Below, piece after piece: positions 33,885 through 44,410 of a DNA stretch of 55,960 bases. The translations under genes and the position numbers were made by a program. The notes under the pieces are model-generated. The model ran no database searches. It saw nothing but the letters and a program-made list of their open reading frames with translations, and had not been told where the DNA came from. Source of the DNA: Rubrivivax sp. (GTDB lineage Bacteria; Pseudomonadota; Gammaproteobacteria; Burkholderiales; Burkholderiaceae_C); assembly GCA_022842305.1 (NCBI GenBank), contig JALHPY010000008.1, positions 1 through 55,960 of the forward strand. The letters run 5' to 3'. How positions within the stretch are numbered: position 1 is the stretch's first letter; each line of letters opens with the position of its first letter.

Positions 33885-35192
33885 ATGCCTGCGCCCCCGC
33901 GCCGCACGAGGCGGGCGCCGCGATGGCACACTGCACCGGTGAAACCTGCGTGGCGTGTCATCCTGGGCGCCGGTCTGGCCCCGATCCTCGCCGTGCTGCT
34001 GGCACTGGCCGCGGCCCTGCAGGATCAGCCGACCGTGCCTGCCCCTGTCGAGACCCGTGTGGACGACGTCGCGCGCGCCATGGCGCTGCTGCGCCACCAT
34101 GACCCGCGCCGCCGCCCGCCCGGCCACCTGGGCGCGGCCTGGTTGAGCGAGCGCGACCTGCAGGTGCTGGCCGGCCACGGCACACGCCGCTGGCTGGGCG
34201 CCGACAGCCGCGTGCGGCTGGTGCGCGGCGGCGCGCTGCTGCAGCTGTCGCTGGCGGCGCCACCCAACCCCTTCGGCCGCTGGCTGAATGTCGAGCTCGA
34301 GTTCGCCGAGACCGCCGCCCTGCCCGAGCTCAGCCGCCTGCGCGTCGGCCGGCTGCCACTGCCCGCCTGGCTGGCGCGCCTGGCCACGCCCTGGGCCGCG
34401 CGGCGCGCCGGGCTGCAGGCCGAGCTGGCGCTGGCCGCCGAGGTGTTGCAGGCCGTGCACTTCCTGCCGCAGCAGCTGCACCTCACCTACCGCTGGCAGC
34501 CGGGCAGCGCCCAGCGCATGGTGGCCGGCCTCATCGCCCCGGCCGAACTGCAGCGCCTGCGCGCCTACGCCGAACACCTGCACCGGCTGACCACGCAGGT
34601 GCACGCCGGCTGGGAGCTGCAGCTGCCGCAACTGCTGCTGCCGATGTTCGAGCTGGCGCGCACGCGCAGTGCCCAGGGTGGCGACGCGGCGGCCGAAAAC
34701 CGCGCCGTGCTGTTTGCGCTGGCGCTGTTCGTCAACGGCCGCGGGCTGGACCGGGTGCTGCCGGCGGCGCAGCGCTGGCCGCGGCCGCTGCCCAAGCGCG
34801 TGCTGGCCGGCGGGCGCGAGGACGTGCCGCAGCACTTTCTGGTGTCGGCCGCGCTGGCAGCCGAAGCCGGCGGCCAGCTCTCGCGCGTGGTCGGCCTGTA
34901 CAAGGAGGTGAGCGACGCGCGCCAGGGCAGCGGCTTCAGCTTCAGCGACCTGGCCGCCGACCGCGCCGGCACGCGCTTCGGCGAGCTGGCGGTGCAAGAC
35001 CCGCACGGCCTGCAGGCGCGCCTGGCGGCCAGCACCTCCGAAGGCGACTTCATCCCCGCCGCGGCCGACCTGCCCGATCAATTGCCCGAAGCCGAATTCC
35101 GGCGCCGCTTCGGCGGCGTCGACCACCCGGGCTACGCGGCCATGATGAGCGAGATCGACCGCCGGGTGGCGGCGCTCACGCTGTTCCGCTAG
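33885..35192 (+). CDS. Conserved hypothetical membrane-anchored protein
   Basis: 435 aa if started at ATG 33885; a GTG at 33939 (VKPAWRVILGAGLAP...) would give a neater N-terminal membrane anchor, and neither has a clear ribosome site. One N-terminal hydrophobic helix (ILGAGLAPILAVLLALAAAL), then a long soluble part with repeated Leu-rich helices (LVRGGALLQLSLAAPPNPFGRWLNVELEF, LAAEVLQAVHFLPQQLHLTYRW) and a C-terminal region FSFSDLAADRAGTRFGELA. I do not recognise a family with certainty. The preceding 172-bp gap after corA should hold both promoters. Confidence 0.75.
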   Translation: MPAPPRRTRRAPRWHTAPVKPAWRVILGAGLAPILAVLLALAAALQDQPTVPAPVETRVDDVARAMALLRHHDPRRRPPGHLGAAWLSERDLQVLAGHGTRRWLGADSRVRLVRGGALLQLSLAAPPNPFGRWLNVELEFAETAALPELSRLRVGRLPLPAWLARLATPWAARRAGLQAELALAAEVLQAVHFLPQQLHLTYRWQPGSAQRMVAGLIAPAELQRLRAYAEHLHRLTTQVHAGWELQLPQLLLPMFELARTRSAQGGDAAAENRAVLFALALFVNGRGLDRVLPAAQRWPRPLPKRVLAGGREDVPQHFLVSAALAAEAGGQLSRVVGLYKEVSDARQGSGFSFSDLAADRAGTRFGELAVQDPHGLQARLAASTSEGDFIPAAADLPDQLPEAEFRRRFGGVDHPGYAAMMSEIDRRVAALTLFR

Positions 35193-36426
35193 GCGCTGCC
35201 GCGGCCGGTTTGTTGGAGCCGGCCACCAGGTCGAAGCGGAACATGCGGCATTCGATGGGGCCGTTCCACAGCGGCACGCGCCGGCTTTCCTTCAGGCGCA
35301 TCAGCGTGGGCAGTTTCATGTCGGGGCTCAGCAGCCAGGCGGTCCAGCCGGGGTACTGGCGCTTCCACTGCGTGGCCAGCGCACCGAAGAACTCGGCAGA
35401 ACTGCCGCCGCCCTCGAAGCCTTGGCGCGCTGTGTCCGACCCGCTGCCCTTGGGCGCGATGCGCTCGCCATAGGGCGGGTTCATCATCAAGGTGCCGCGC
35501 GCGGCCGGCGGCGGGCGCTGCAGCGCGTCGGCGGTCTTGAACTCGATGGCCTGCTGCACGCCCGCGCGCTGCGCGTTGCGCGTGGCGAAGTCGGTCATGC
35601 GAAAGCTCACGTCACCGGCAAACACCGGCACGGCCGGCGCGTGCACGCGCGCCTGCGCGGCGCGCTTCAGTTCGCGCCAGGCGGCGGCGTGTGGCCTGAA
35701 GGGCAGCATGCGCTCGAAGGCGAAGCCACGCAGCGCGCCCGGGGCGATGCCGCAGGCCATCTGCGCCGCCTCGATGGCGATGGTGCCGGCGCCGCAGCAG
35801 GGGTCGAGCAGCGGGCCGTCCTCGGCGCGGCCCTGCCAGCCGGCGGCGGCCAGCATGGCGGCGGCCAGGGTTTCCTTGAGCGGCGCCTCGCCGGTGTCTT
35901 CACGCCAGCCGCGCTTGAACAGCGCGTCGCCCGAGGTGTCCACGTACAGCGTGGCGTGCTCGGGGCCGACGAACAGCGCCAGCGGCAGGTCGGGGTTGCG
36001 GGTGTCGACGCTGGGGCGGGCGCCGGCGCTTTCGCGCAGGCTGTCGCAGACCGCGTCCTTGATGCGCAGCGCGGCGAAGTTCAGGCTCTTCAGCGGGGAG
36101 CGCATCGCCGCCACGTCCACGCGCAGCGTCTGCTCGGGCGTGATCCACTGCTGCCAGGGCAGGTCGCGCGCCATCGAGTACAGGTCGTCCTCGTGGCGGT
36201 ACTCGGCGTCGGCCAGCGGCCACAGCACGCGCGTGGCCAGGCGGCTCTCCAAGTTCAGCGCCATGGCCGTGCGCTCGTCGCCATCGACCCAGACGCCGCC
36301 GCGCGTGGTTTCGGCAACCCGGTCGCGTGAGCGGCCGGACTCCTGTGTCATGCCGGTGATACGCTGAACCTCGTCGGCCAGCAAGGCCTCGACGCCGCCG
36401 GCGCAGGGCAGGAACAGCGCCACCAT
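35176..36426 (-). CDS. THUMP-domain SAM-dependent RNA methyltransferase (RlmL-type)
   Basis: 416 aa. N-terminal THUMP/ferredoxin-like RNA-binding region, then a methyltransferase core with LDPCCGAGTIAIEAAQMACG (SAM site) and MMNPPYGERI, the NPPY catalytic motif of N2-guanine methylases. It matches the RlmL half of E. coli RlmKL (which makes m2G2445 in 23S rRNA) but has no RlmK half. ATG 36426 shares its A with the rpoN stop codon (TGATG), so it is translationally coupled to rpoN. The 3' end overlaps the converging unknown gene by 17 bp. Confidence 0.9.
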   Translation of the reverse strand: MVALFLPCAGGVEALLADEVQRITGMTQESGRSRDRVAETTRGGVWVDGDERTAMALNLESRLATRVLWPLADAEYRHEDDLYSMARDLPWQQWITPEQTLRVDVAAMRSPLKSLNFAALRIKDAVCDSLRESAGARPSVDTRNPDLPLALFVGPEHATLYVDTSGDALFKRGWREDTGEAPLKETLAAAMLAAAGWQGRAEDGPLLDPCCGAGTIAIEAAQMACGIAPGALRGFAFERMLPFRPHAAAWRELKRAAQARVHAPAVPVFAGDVSFRMTDFATRNAQRAGVQQAIEFKTADALQRPPPAARGTLMMNPPYGERIAPKGSGSDTARQGFEGGGSSAEFFGALATQWKRQYPGWTAWLLSPDMKLPTLMRLKESRRVPLWNGPIECRMFRFDLVAGSNKPAAAAPSGTA

Positions 36427-37955
36427 CAGATGGCCTTGCGCAGGCTGGCGGGGGCGATCTTCAGCGCCTCGCGGTACTTGGCCACGGTGCGGCGCGCCAC
36501 CTGGATGCCCTGCTCCTCGAGCATCTCGCTGATCTGGTTGTCCGACAGCGGCTGCAGCGCGTCCTCGGCGGTGACGAACTGGCGGATCAGCGCGCGCACC
36601 GCGGTGCTGGAGGCGTTGCCGCCGGCGTCGGTGTTGAGCGAGCTGCCGAAGAAGTACTTCAGCTCGAAGGTGCCCAGCTGCGTGGCCATGTACTTGGCCG
36701 TGGTCACGCGCGAGATGGTGCTTTCGTGCAGGCCCAGCTCGTCGGCGATCTCGCGCAGCACCAGCGGCTTCATGGCGATGGCGCCGTGCGTGAAGAAGGC
36801 CTTCTGGCGCTCGACGATGGCCTTGCTCACGCGCAGGATGGTGTCGAAGCGCTGCTGGATGTTCTTGACGAACCAGCGCGCCTCCTGCAGGCGCGAGCTC
36901 AGCCCCGGCGCCGAGGCGCTGCCGCGCTGGCCGCGCGCGGCCTGGGCGTAGAGGTCGTTGATGCGCAGCTTGGGCATGACGTCGGGGTTGAGCGTCACCG
37001 ACAGGCCGCGGCCAGTCTTGCGCACGATGACGTCGGGCACCACGATGTGGCCCTCGGCCGCGGCGAAGGGCCGGCCCGGCTTGGGCTCGCAGGCCACGAT
37101 CAGCGTCTGCGCCTCGCGCACCTGGTCTTCGTCGGCACCGGTCAGCGCGGTCAGGCGGCGCATGTCGCGCTTGGCCAGCAGCTCCAGGTATTGCTCGGCG
37201 ATGCGCACCGCCAGCTGCCGCGCCGGGCAGCGTGGCGTGGCCAGCAGCTGCAGCGCGATGCATTCGCCCAGAGTCCGCGCGCCCACGCCCAGCGGGTCCA
37301 TGCTGTGCAGCCAGCGCAGCGCGCACTGCAGGCGCTGGGCGATCTCGGCGCGGCCATCTTCGTCGAGCATGCCGGTCATCTCGGCCAGGCGCTCGGCGAT
37401 GTCTTCCAGCGTGTCGGCCAGGTAGCCGTCGCCGTCCAGCGACTCGATCAGCACCTCGAGCACGGCGTGGTCTTCCTCGCTCAGCCGCATGCCCACCATC
37501 TGCTCGCGCAGGTGGTCCTGCAGCGAGCCGGCGGCGCCGCCGCGTTCCTGGGCCTCGCCGTCGTCACTGTCGTTGGACGAGCCGGCGTTGCCGGGGGTCT
37601 CGCGGATGCCGTCGAAGTCGTCGCCCTCGGTGCCGTTTTCCCAGTCTTCGCGCGCCGTGGTGCCGAACTCCTCGGCGCGGATCTCGGGGGTCGCTTCGCC
37701 GGCATCGGCGGCGTCGGGCGCGTCGGCGGCGCGGTCGGCCACGCGGTCGGCCACCTGGCGCTCCACCGGTGTCTCGAAGGGGCTGGCCGGCGCGTCCTCT
37801 TCCATCTCGAGGAAGGGGTTCTGCTCGAGCATCTGCCCCACTTCCTGGTGCAGTTCGAGCGTGGACAGCTGCAGCAGGCGGATCGATTGCTGCAGTTGAG
37901 GCGTCAACGCCAGATGCTGCGAGACGCGTACTTGGAGCGAGGGCTTCATCGACAT
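36426..37955 (-). CDS. rpoN: RNA polymerase sigma-54 factor
   Basis: 509 aa. N-terminal activator-response region (MKPSLQVRVSQHLALTPQLQQSIRLLQLSTLELHQE), an acidic region of about 80 residues, core-binding region, helix-turn-helix (LHESTISRVTTAKYMAT), and the RpoN box ARRTVAKYRE (residues 487-496) that contacts the -24 element. It directs transcription with AAA+ activators. Placed 4 bp after lptB as in most proteobacteria. The downstream partner is an RNA methyltransferase rather than the usual hpf/raiA and ptsN genes. Confidence 0.97.
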   Translation of the reverse strand: MSMKPSLQVRVSQHLALTPQLQQSIRLLQLSTLELHQEVGQMLEQNPFLEMEEDAPASPFETPVERQVADRVADRAADAPDAADAGEATPEIRAEEFGTTAREDWENGTEGDDFDGIRETPGNAGSSNDSDDGEAQERGGAAGSLQDHLREQMVGMRLSEEDHAVLEVLIESLDGDGYLADTLEDIAERLAEMTGMLDEDGRAEIAQRLQCALRWLHSMDPLGVGARTLGECIALQLLATPRCPARQLAVRIAEQYLELLAKRDMRRLTALTGADEDQVREAQTLIVACEPKPGRPFAAAEGHIVVPDVIVRKTGRGLSVTLNPDVMPKLRINDLYAQAARGQRGSASAPGLSSRLQEARWFVKNIQQRFDTILRVSKAIVERQKAFFTHGAIAMKPLVLREIADELGLHESTISRVTTAKYMATQLGTFELKYFFGSSLNTDAGGNASSTAVRALIRQFVTAEDALQPLSDNQISEMLEEQGIQVARRTVAKYREALKIAPASLRKAI

Positions 37956-37959
37956 GGGG

Positions 37960-38708
<749 letters not shown>

Positions 38709-38712
<4 letters not shown>

Positions 38713-39329
38713 GGGCGGCCCCCGAGGTTGCGGCTGGGTTGCAGCTCGGCCGGCGCCCCGGGCGGCGCCGAGGCCGCGGCACGCGGGCTGAGGATGGCGC
38801 GCACACGGCCGGTGGGGTTGACCGGCGTGACCGTGCCGCCCTCGACGCGGAAGACCTCGGAGGTGTTGTCCCAGACGATGGTGCCGCCGCTGATCTCGTC
38901 GGCCACCACGCTGCCGCGCAGGCGGCGCACGGCGCTGTTGCCGGTGAAGCGCAGCGTGTCGGCCTGGCCGTCGAGCTCGATGCGGTCGGCCGAGCCTTCC
39001 ACCGTCTCGTCCACGCCGTCGCGGCGCTGGCGCCACAGCGCCGGCCTGCCGGGCACGCCGGTGGCGGTGGCGGCGCGGTAGCCCTCGGGGGTCTCGCGCA
39101 GTTCGATGTGCTCGGCGCGCAGCAGCAGCGTGCCCTGGGTGATGACCACGTTGCCGGAATACACCACCACCGCGCGCTGCAGGTCCACGCTGCCGGAGCG
39201 GTCAGCCTCGACCACCATGGGCTTGCTGCGGTCGGCCTTCTCGGCCCGGGCGGGCACGGGGGCCAGCAACGCGGCGGCGAGCAGCGCCAGGGGCAGCAGG
39301 GGGATGGTGGGGGCGGGGGCGGGGATCAC
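38709..39329 (-). CDS. lptA: LPS transport periplasmic protein
   Basis: 206 aa, GTG start. Signal peptide ([19 protein letters not shown]), then an OstA/LptA beta-jellyroll: [41 protein letters not shown] and [23 protein letters not shown]. It bridges inner and outer membranes for LPS. The C-terminus is a long Pro/Ala tail. The usual upstream partners lptC and kdsC are not here; the next gene upstream is dsbA. Confidence 0.93.
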
Positions 39330-39399
39330 TTCGGCACGGAAATTGCATGGCAGTATAGCCGCAACTTCCGCGCCCGCCGCACTCGACGGCGTGACATTA

Positions 39400-39413
39400 G
39401 GCCCAAATGGGCC
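39400..39413 (-). terminator. Weak hairpin after dsbA
   Basis: GGCCC-AAAT-GGGCC, 11 nt beyond the dsbA stop codon and before lptA. No T-run. Confidence 0.3.
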
Positions 39414-39423
39414 GGCGTGCGCG

Positions 39424-40077
39424 TCAGCGCTTGAGGCGTGCGCGCTGGATCAGGAAATCCGCCACCGCCACGGTCTTCTCGTGGCTGCCCGACAGCGAGG
39501 CCGAAGTGTAGAACCGGCCGTGTATCCCCAGGGCCGGCACCCCATCGATCTTGTAGGCATCGGCCAGCGCCCGAGCGCGCGTGGCCTTGGTGCTGACGCC
39601 GAAGGACTTGAAGGCCGCGCTGAACTTGGCGCTGTCCACACCGTTGGCACCCATGAAAGTGGCGATCTCGGCGTCGGTGTTCAGGCGCACGTTCTGCTGA
39701 TGGATGGCGTTGAACACGCGCCGGTGGTGAGTGGCCAGAAGACCCAGCTCCTCCAGGGCGTAGTAAAGCCGCTGGTGCGTCTGGTGCGGCAGCGCAAAAC
39801 CCACCGGCACGCGCCGGAAGGAGACGTCGGCGGGCAGCTTGTGCGACCAGGTCTCGAGCAGCGGCTCGAAGGCAAAGCAGTGCGGGCAGCCGTACCAGAA
39901 GAACTCGACCACCTCGACCTTCTTGTCGGGCGAGGTCAGCGTGACCGGCGCCGGCGTCGACAAGCGCACGTAGTGCTCGCCCTCCACCGGCGCGCCAGCC
40001 TGCGCCCGTGCCACGCCGGTCAGGGCCAGACCGAGGCCGGCACCGGCCAGTTGCTTGGAGAAATCGCGCCGTTGCAT
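39424..40077 (-). CDS. dsbA: Periplasmic thiol:disulfide interchange protein DsbA
   Basis: 217 aa. Thioredoxin fold with helical insertion; active site CPHC (EFFWYGCPHCFAFEPL) and the cis-proline loop DGVPALGIHGRFY. It oxidises cysteine pairs in exported proteins. The signal peptide starts MQRRDFSKQLAGAGLGLALTGVARAQA and contains a twin-arginine-like RRDFSK; export could be by Tat or Sec. It sits between lptA and a SPOR-domain gene on the same strand. Confidence 0.94.
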   Translation of the reverse strand: MQRRDFSKQLAGAGLGLALTGVARAQAGAPVEGEHYVRLSTPAPVTLTSPDKKVEVVEFFWYGCPHCFAFEPLLETWSHKLPADVSFRRVPVGFALPHQTHQRLYYALEELGLLATHHRRVFNAIHQQNVRLNTDAEIATFMGANGVDSAKFSAAFKSFGVSTKATRARALADAYKIDGVPALGIHGRFYTSASLSGSHEKTVAVADFLIQRARLKR

Positions 40078-40149
40078 GTAGGACCTTTCGCGGAAATCCG
40101 TGGATGACAGGGGTGGAGTCGCGCCACCGCGCGCGAGTTCCGGTGGCGC

Positions 40150-40776
40150 TCAGCGCCGCTCGACCCGCACGATCTGAGACTCGACCGACTGCTCGCGCAG
40201 CTTGCCCTGCAGGTCGTCGGCCTGCTCGCGCGCGTCGAAGGGGCCGATGCGCACGCGGTAGACGATGCGGCCGGCCTGTTCGCGCTCGGACACCGCCGCG
40301 ATCTGGCCCAGCAGCGCCAGCCGGGCGCGCTGCTGCTCGGCGTCTTCGCCGCGCGTGAAGGCGCCGGCCTGCACGTAGAAGTCGAAGGCCTGGGCCGCTG
40401 CCGGCGCGCTGGCCTTGGCCGCCGTCGGCACCCCGGCCAGGATGGCGGCCGGGTCGCGCGTCGACGTGGCCGGGCGCTCGGCGCCGCTCTTGGCCGGTTC
40501 GGCCGACGCCGGTGGCGCAGCCTCTGGCGTGGCCGCCGAGGCCGCGGGTGCCGGCCGCAGCGGCGCCTTGCCCGCCAGCGGCGCGTTGGGGTCCCAGTTG
40601 CGGTTGCGCTGGGCCTCGGCGGTGTCTTGCTCGGCCGTGCGCTGCGGCACCTTGTTGACGAAGGGGATGGGCGCCTTGGTGATGTACAACGCCACGGCCA
40701 GCGCCAGCGCCAGCCCGATCAGCAAGCCCACCACCAGGCCGATGACGAAGCCGCCGCGTTGGCGCAGCGCCTTCAT
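40150..40776 (-). CDS. SPOR-domain (FtsN-like) cell-division protein
   Basis: 208 aa. Short cytoplasmic N-terminus, one membrane helix ([24 protein letters not shown], residues 9-32), a Pro/Ala-rich periplasmic linker and a C-terminal SPOR domain ([49 protein letters not shown]). SPOR domains bind glycan strands stripped of peptides at the division site. Start overlaps the argS stop by 4 bp; the argS-SPOR-dsbA order is common in Burkholderiales. Confidence 0.93.
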   Translation of the reverse strand: MKALRQRGGFVIGLVVGLLIGLALALAVALYITKAPIPFVNKVPQRTAEQDTAEAQRNRNWDPNAPLAGKAPLRPAPAASAATPEAAPPASAEPAKSGAERPATSTRDPAAILAGVPTAAKASAPAAAQAFDFYVQAGAFTRGEDAEQQRARLALLGQIAAVSEREQAGRIVYRVRIGPFDAREQADDLQGKLREQSVESQIVRVERR

Positions 40777-42485
40777 GCTGCCACCTCGGCCGTCGGGGCT
40801 TCGCGCAGCATCTGCTGCGGCGCCGACACGCCCAGCAGCGCCAGCGCGTTGCGCAACACCTGCGCTGTGGCCGCCAGCAGCGCCATGCGCGCGCGCGCCA
40901 GCGCCGGGTCGTCGACCAGGAAGCGCTCGGCCGCGTAATAAGTGTGGAAGGCCGCGGCCAGCTCGCGCAGGTAGAAGGCCACGTCGTGCGGCGCCAGGTC
41001 GGCCGCGGCGCGGGTCAGCATCTCGGGGTATTCGGCCAGCTTGAGCATCAGTGCGGCTTCAGCGGGTGCGGCCAGCAGTGCCAAGTCGGCATGGGCGAAG
41101 TCACGCTCGCCGCCATATTGCGCCAGCACCGAGCAGATGCGCGCGTGCGCGTACTGCACGTAGAACACCGGGTTCTCGTCGTTGGCCTTGAGCGCCAGGT
41201 CGACGTCGAACACGAACTCGGTGTCGGCCTTGCGGCTGATCAGGAAGAAGCGCACCGCGTCGCGGCTGGTCCAGTCGATGAGGTCGCGCAGCGTCACGTA
41301 GCTGCCGGCGCGCTTGGAGATCTTGACCTCCTGCCCGCCCTTCATCACCGTGACCATCTTGTGCAGCACGTAGTCGGGCCAGCCGGCGGGGATGCCGACG
41401 CCGGCCGCCTGCAGCCCGGCGCGCACGCGCGCGATGGTGCCGTGGTGGTCGCTGCCCTGCACGTTGACCACCTTGGCAAAGCCGCGCTCCCACTTGTTGA
41501 CGTGGTAGGCCACGTCGGGCAGGAAGTAGGTGTACGTGCCATCCGACTTGCGCATCACGCGGTCCTTGTCGTCGCCGTAGTCGGTGCTGCGCAGCCACAG
41601 CGCACCGCCGTCCTCGAAGGTCTTGCCCGAGGCCACCAGGCGGCGCACGGTGTCGTCGACGCGGCCGTCGGTGTACAGGCTGGACTCGAGGAAGTAGTTG
41701 TCGAAGCGCACGCCGAAGGCGCGCAGGTCCAGGTCCTGCTCGTGCCGCAGGTAGGCCACGGCGAACTGGCGGATGTCGTCCAGGTCTTGCACGTCGCCCG
41801 AGGCGGTGAAGGCGCGGTCGTCGGCGTGCACCGTCTGGCCGGCGGCAAATGCCGCGGCGATGTCGGCGATGTAGTCGCCGTTGTAGGCCTGCTCGGGCCA
41901 GGCGGCGTCGCCCGGCTTCAGGCCCTTCAGGCGGCACTGCGTGGACGTGGCCAGCGTGCCGATCTGCACACCGGCGTCGTTGTAATAGAACTCGCGCGTG
42001 ACCTGCCAGCCCTGGCTGTCGTACAGGTTGCAGATCGAATCGCCCAGGGCGCCCTGGCGGCCGTGGCCCACGTGCAGCGGGCCGGTGGGGTTGGCCGAGA
42101 CGAACTCGACCATGACGCGGCGGCCGTGCGCCGGCTGGCGGCCGAAGGCATCGCCCGCAGCCAGCACCTCGGCCACCACGGCCTGCTTGGCGGCGGCGGC
42201 CAGGCGCAGGTTGATGAAGCCGGGGCCGGCAACCTCCAACGCCTGCACCCAGCGCTGGAACGCCGGCTGCTGCTGCAGCGCCTGCACCAACGCCGCGGCC
42301 ACGTCGCGCGGGTTCTTCTTGAGCGCGCGCGCCAGCGACATGGCCGCGGTGATGGCCAGATCGCCGTGGGCGGCCTGCTTGGGCGACTCGAAGTCGGCTT
42401 CGGGCGCCGTGGCACCGGCGGCTTGCGCCAGCCCGGCCACGGCCTGGCGCAGCGCGTCGCGCAAGGCTTGCTTGGCTTGGATCAT
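40773..42485 (-). CDS. argS: Arginyl-tRNA synthetase
   Basis: 570 aa. Class I synthetase: HVGHGRQG is the HIGH motif and [13 protein letters not shown] the KMSK-like loop. N-terminal additional domain (residues 1-100) and C-terminal anticodon-binding helical domain ending with [16 protein letters not shown]. Charges tRNA-Arg. It starts about 70 bp from the divergent kinase gene. Confidence 0.98.
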   Translation of the reverse strand: MIQAKQALRDALRQAVAGLAQAAGATAPEADFESPKQAAHGDLAITAAMSLARALKKNPRDVAAALVQALQQQPAFQRWVQALEVAGPGFINLRLAAAAKQAVVAEVLAAGDAFGRQPAHGRRVMVEFVSANPTGPLHVGHGRQGALGDSICNLYDSQGWQVTREFYYNDAGVQIGTLATSTQCRLKGLKPGDAAWPEQAYNGDYIADIAAAFAAGQTVHADDRAFTASGDVQDLDDIRQFAVAYLRHEQDLDLRAFGVRFDNYFLESSLYTDGRVDDTVRRLVASGKTFEDGGALWLRSTDYGDDKDRVMRKSDGTYTYFLPDVAYHVNKWERGFAKVVNVQGSDHHGTIARVRAGLQAAGVGIPAGWPDYVLHKMVTVMKGGQEVKISKRAGSYVTLRDLIDWTSRDAVRFFLISRKADTEFVFDVDLALKANDENPVFYVQYAHARICSVLAQYGGERDFAHADLALLAAPAEAALMLKLAEYPEMLTRAAADLAPHDVAFYLRELAAAFHTYYAAERFLVDDPALARARMALLAATAQVLRNALALLGVSAPQQMLREAPTAEVAA

Positions 42486-42555
42486 CGGCGGATTCTACTT
42501 TTGCACCCCGGCACGCTACGATGCGCCGCACGGGTGCCCTGCCCGCCACCGCGCC

Positions 42556-43917
42556 ATGAGCCAACCCACCCTGATCGTCTCGGAAACGCCCGAACGCGGC
42601 CCCGACGTGCCGAAGCAGATCGGCAAGTACCGCGTGCGCACCAAGCTCGGCGAAGGCGCCACGAGCGAGGTCTTCCTGGCCCACGACCCCTTTCGCAACT
42701 GCGACGTGGCCATCAAGCGCGTGCGCGCCGCCGTGGTGCCCGACTCGCGCGAGGCGGCGCTGCAACGGCGCTTCTTCGACGCCGAGGCCGCGCTGGTGGG
42801 CCAGTTGCGCCACCCGAACGTGGTGCAGATCCTCGACGCCGTGGACGACCCCGAGGCGCCCTACCTGGTGATGGAGTACGTCGACGGCGTGACGCTGCGC
42901 CGCTACTGCCGCGCCAACAGCCTGCTGGCGCTGCCGCAGATCATCGAGATCGGCTTCAAGTGCGCCAACGCGCTGGGCTACTGCTACCGCCAGGGTCTGA
43001 TCCACCGCGACGTGAAGCCGGCCAACCTGCTGGTCAAGGTGCACGGCGAGCAGATCACCGACGTCAAGCTCACCGACTTCGGCAGCGTCTTCAACCGCGG
43101 CGCCGACCACACGCAGATCTTCCGTGTGGGCTCGCTGGCCTACATGTCGCCCGAGCAGCTGGACGGCGACACGCTGGACTGTCGCGCCGACATCTATTCG
43201 ATGGCGGCCGTGCTGTACCACCTGATCGCCGGCCGCCCGCCCTTTGACGCGGTGCAGCAACAGGCCATCATGCACCAGATCTACCACGCCAGCCCGCCGC
43301 CGCTGGCGGCGCTGCGCGAGGGCGTGCCCCCGGCGCTGCAAGACCTGATCGCGCGCAGCCTGGCCAAGGAACGCGAGCTGCGCCCGGCGCAGTGGGACGA
43401 GTTCGCGCAGGTGCTGGCGTCGCTGGGCGGGGCGCACGAGGCGCCGGCCGGCACGGTGCAGGAGGTGCTGGACTCCGAGCGCTTCACGCTGCTGCGCTCG
43501 CAGGAATTTTTTGTCGGCTTCGGTGACATCGAACTTTGGGAGGTGGTGCGCCGAGCCACCTGGCGGCGCCACACCTACGGCCAGTCCATCTTCCGCAAGG
43601 GCGATGAAGGCAACAGCTTCCACATCGTCACCCAGGGCAAGCTCGAGGTCTACCGCGACGGCAAGCAGGTGGCGTCACTGGGCGCGGGCAGCTCGGTGGG
43701 CGAGATGGCTTACCTGGCGCCCAACCCCGAGCTGCGCGTGCACACCGCCGACGTGCTGGTGTCGCAGGCGGCGACCACGGTGTCGCTGACGCCCGAGACG
43801 ATGGAGCGGCTGTCGCTGTCCACGCGGCACCTGTTCGACAAGGCCTTCATCAAGGTGCTGGTGCGTCGGCTGCACGCGGCGCACGAGGCGCTGGCCCATC
43901 CGCGGCGCATCCTGTAA
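42556..43917 (+). CDS. Ser/Thr protein kinase fused to a cyclic-nucleotide-binding domain
   Basis: 453 aa. Residues 25-290 are a eukaryotic-type kinase: Gly loop LGEGATSEVFLA, Lys in VAIKRVRA, HRDVKPANLL with catalytic Asp152, DFGSVF metal motif and SLAYMSPEQLDG activation segment. Residues about 318-440 are a cNMP-binding beta-roll (GQSIFRKGDEGNSFHIVTQGKLEVY, GAGSSVGEMAYL), which acts as a sensor in PKA regulatory subunits and Crp. No membrane helix. The phosphate-cassette motif (GEMAYL) lacks the canonical Arg of GELAL...RxA cassettes, so the ligand is unsure. Start at ATG 42556; a TACGAT -10 is at 42517. Confidence 0.93.
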   Translation: MSQPTLIVSETPERGPDVPKQIGKYRVRTKLGEGATSEVFLAHDPFRNCDVAIKRVRAAVVPDSREAALQRRFFDAEAALVGQLRHPNVVQILDAVDDPEAPYLVMEYVDGVTLRRYCRANSLLALPQIIEIGFKCANALGYCYRQGLIHRDVKPANLLVKVHGEQITDVKLTDFGSVFNRGADHTQIFRVGSLAYMSPEQLDGDTLDCRADIYSMAAVLYHLIAGRPPFDAVQQQAIMHQIYHASPPPLAALREGVPPALQDLIARSLAKERELRPAQWDEFAQVLASLGGAHEAPAGTVQEVLDSERFTLLRSQEFFVGFGDIELWEVVRRATWRRHTYGQSIFRKGDEGNSFHIVTQGKLEVYRDGKQVASLGAGSSVGEMAYLAPNPELRVHTADVLVSQAATTVSLTPETMERLSLSTRHLFDKAFIKVLVRRLHAAHEALAHPRRIL

Positions 43918-43980
43918 CGTCATCGGGCGCCCGCGCCGCAGGCGCCGGTCATCGCCAGTACCGCGCCGCGCGTTGAGCGT

Positions 43981-44007
43981 CTGCCGGGCGTCATCAAGAC
44001 GCGGCAG
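43981..44007 (+). other. Stem-loop in the psiF leader
   Basis: CTGCC-(GG)-GCGTC-ATCAA-GACGC-GGCAG: 10 paired bases with one 2-nt bulge, 26 nt before psiF. Either the 3' end of the kinase transcript or a 5' regulatory stem. Confidence 0.4.
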
Positions 44008-44032
44008 GCTCACAACCCACACAAGGACTCCC

Positions 44033-44302
44033 ATGAACAAGACCATCAGCACCCTGGCCATCGTCGTCTGCGGCCTGTTCGCCGCCCCGGCCTTTGCTGC
44101 CGACTGCGCCGCGCAAGCTGCCGAGAAGAAGCTGGCGGGCGCCGCCAAGACCAGCTTCGTCAAGAAGTGCGAGAAGGACGCCAGCGCCGCCCCCAAGGCA
44201 GCCGTCAGCCCGGCCTGCGAGAAGTCGGCCGCCGACAAGAAGCTGGCCGGCGCCGCCAAGACCAGCCACATCAAGAAGTGCATGGCCGACGCCAAGGGCT
44301 GA
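44033..44302 (+). CDS. psiF: PsiF family protein
   Basis: 89 aa. ATG 44033 with AAGGA six bases upstream. Signal peptide MNKTISTLAIVVCGLFAAPAFAA, then two PsiF repeats of nearly identical sequence (CAAQAAEKKLAGAAKTSFVKKC and CEKSAADKKLAGAAKTSHIKKC). E. coli PsiF is induced by phosphate starvation; its function is unknown. Lys/Ala-rich mature part of about 66 residues, with paired cysteines bounding each repeat. No convincing Pho box is seen here. Confidence 0.92.
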   Translation: MNKTISTLAIVVCGLFAAPAFAADCAAQAAEKKLAGAAKTSFVKKCEKDASAAPKAAVSPACEKSAADKKLAGAAKTSHIKKCMADAKG

Positions 44303-44345
44303 GCGTGCGCGTGAGCCTCCGGAAGGAGGCGAACGGCTCGCGAAG

Positions 44346-44373
44346 GCCCAGCCGCGATTTCACGCGGCTGGGC
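44346..44373 (+). terminator. Stem-loop downstream of psiF
   Basis: Perfect 11-bp stem GCCCAGCCGCG / CGCGGCTGGGC with ATTTCA loop, 43 nt after the psiF stop. No T-run directly after it; may stabilise the 3' end together with the terminator at 44411. Confidence 0.5.
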
Positions 44374-44410
44374 TGAGCCAGGACACGCGGCCGCAAGGCC
44401 ACACCCCAGA

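Noticed and set aside
41101-43623. 840-codon minus-strand open frame across argS and the kinase gene
   Set aside because: It is a wrong-frame reading of argS and antisense to the kinase; both real genes have full motifs.
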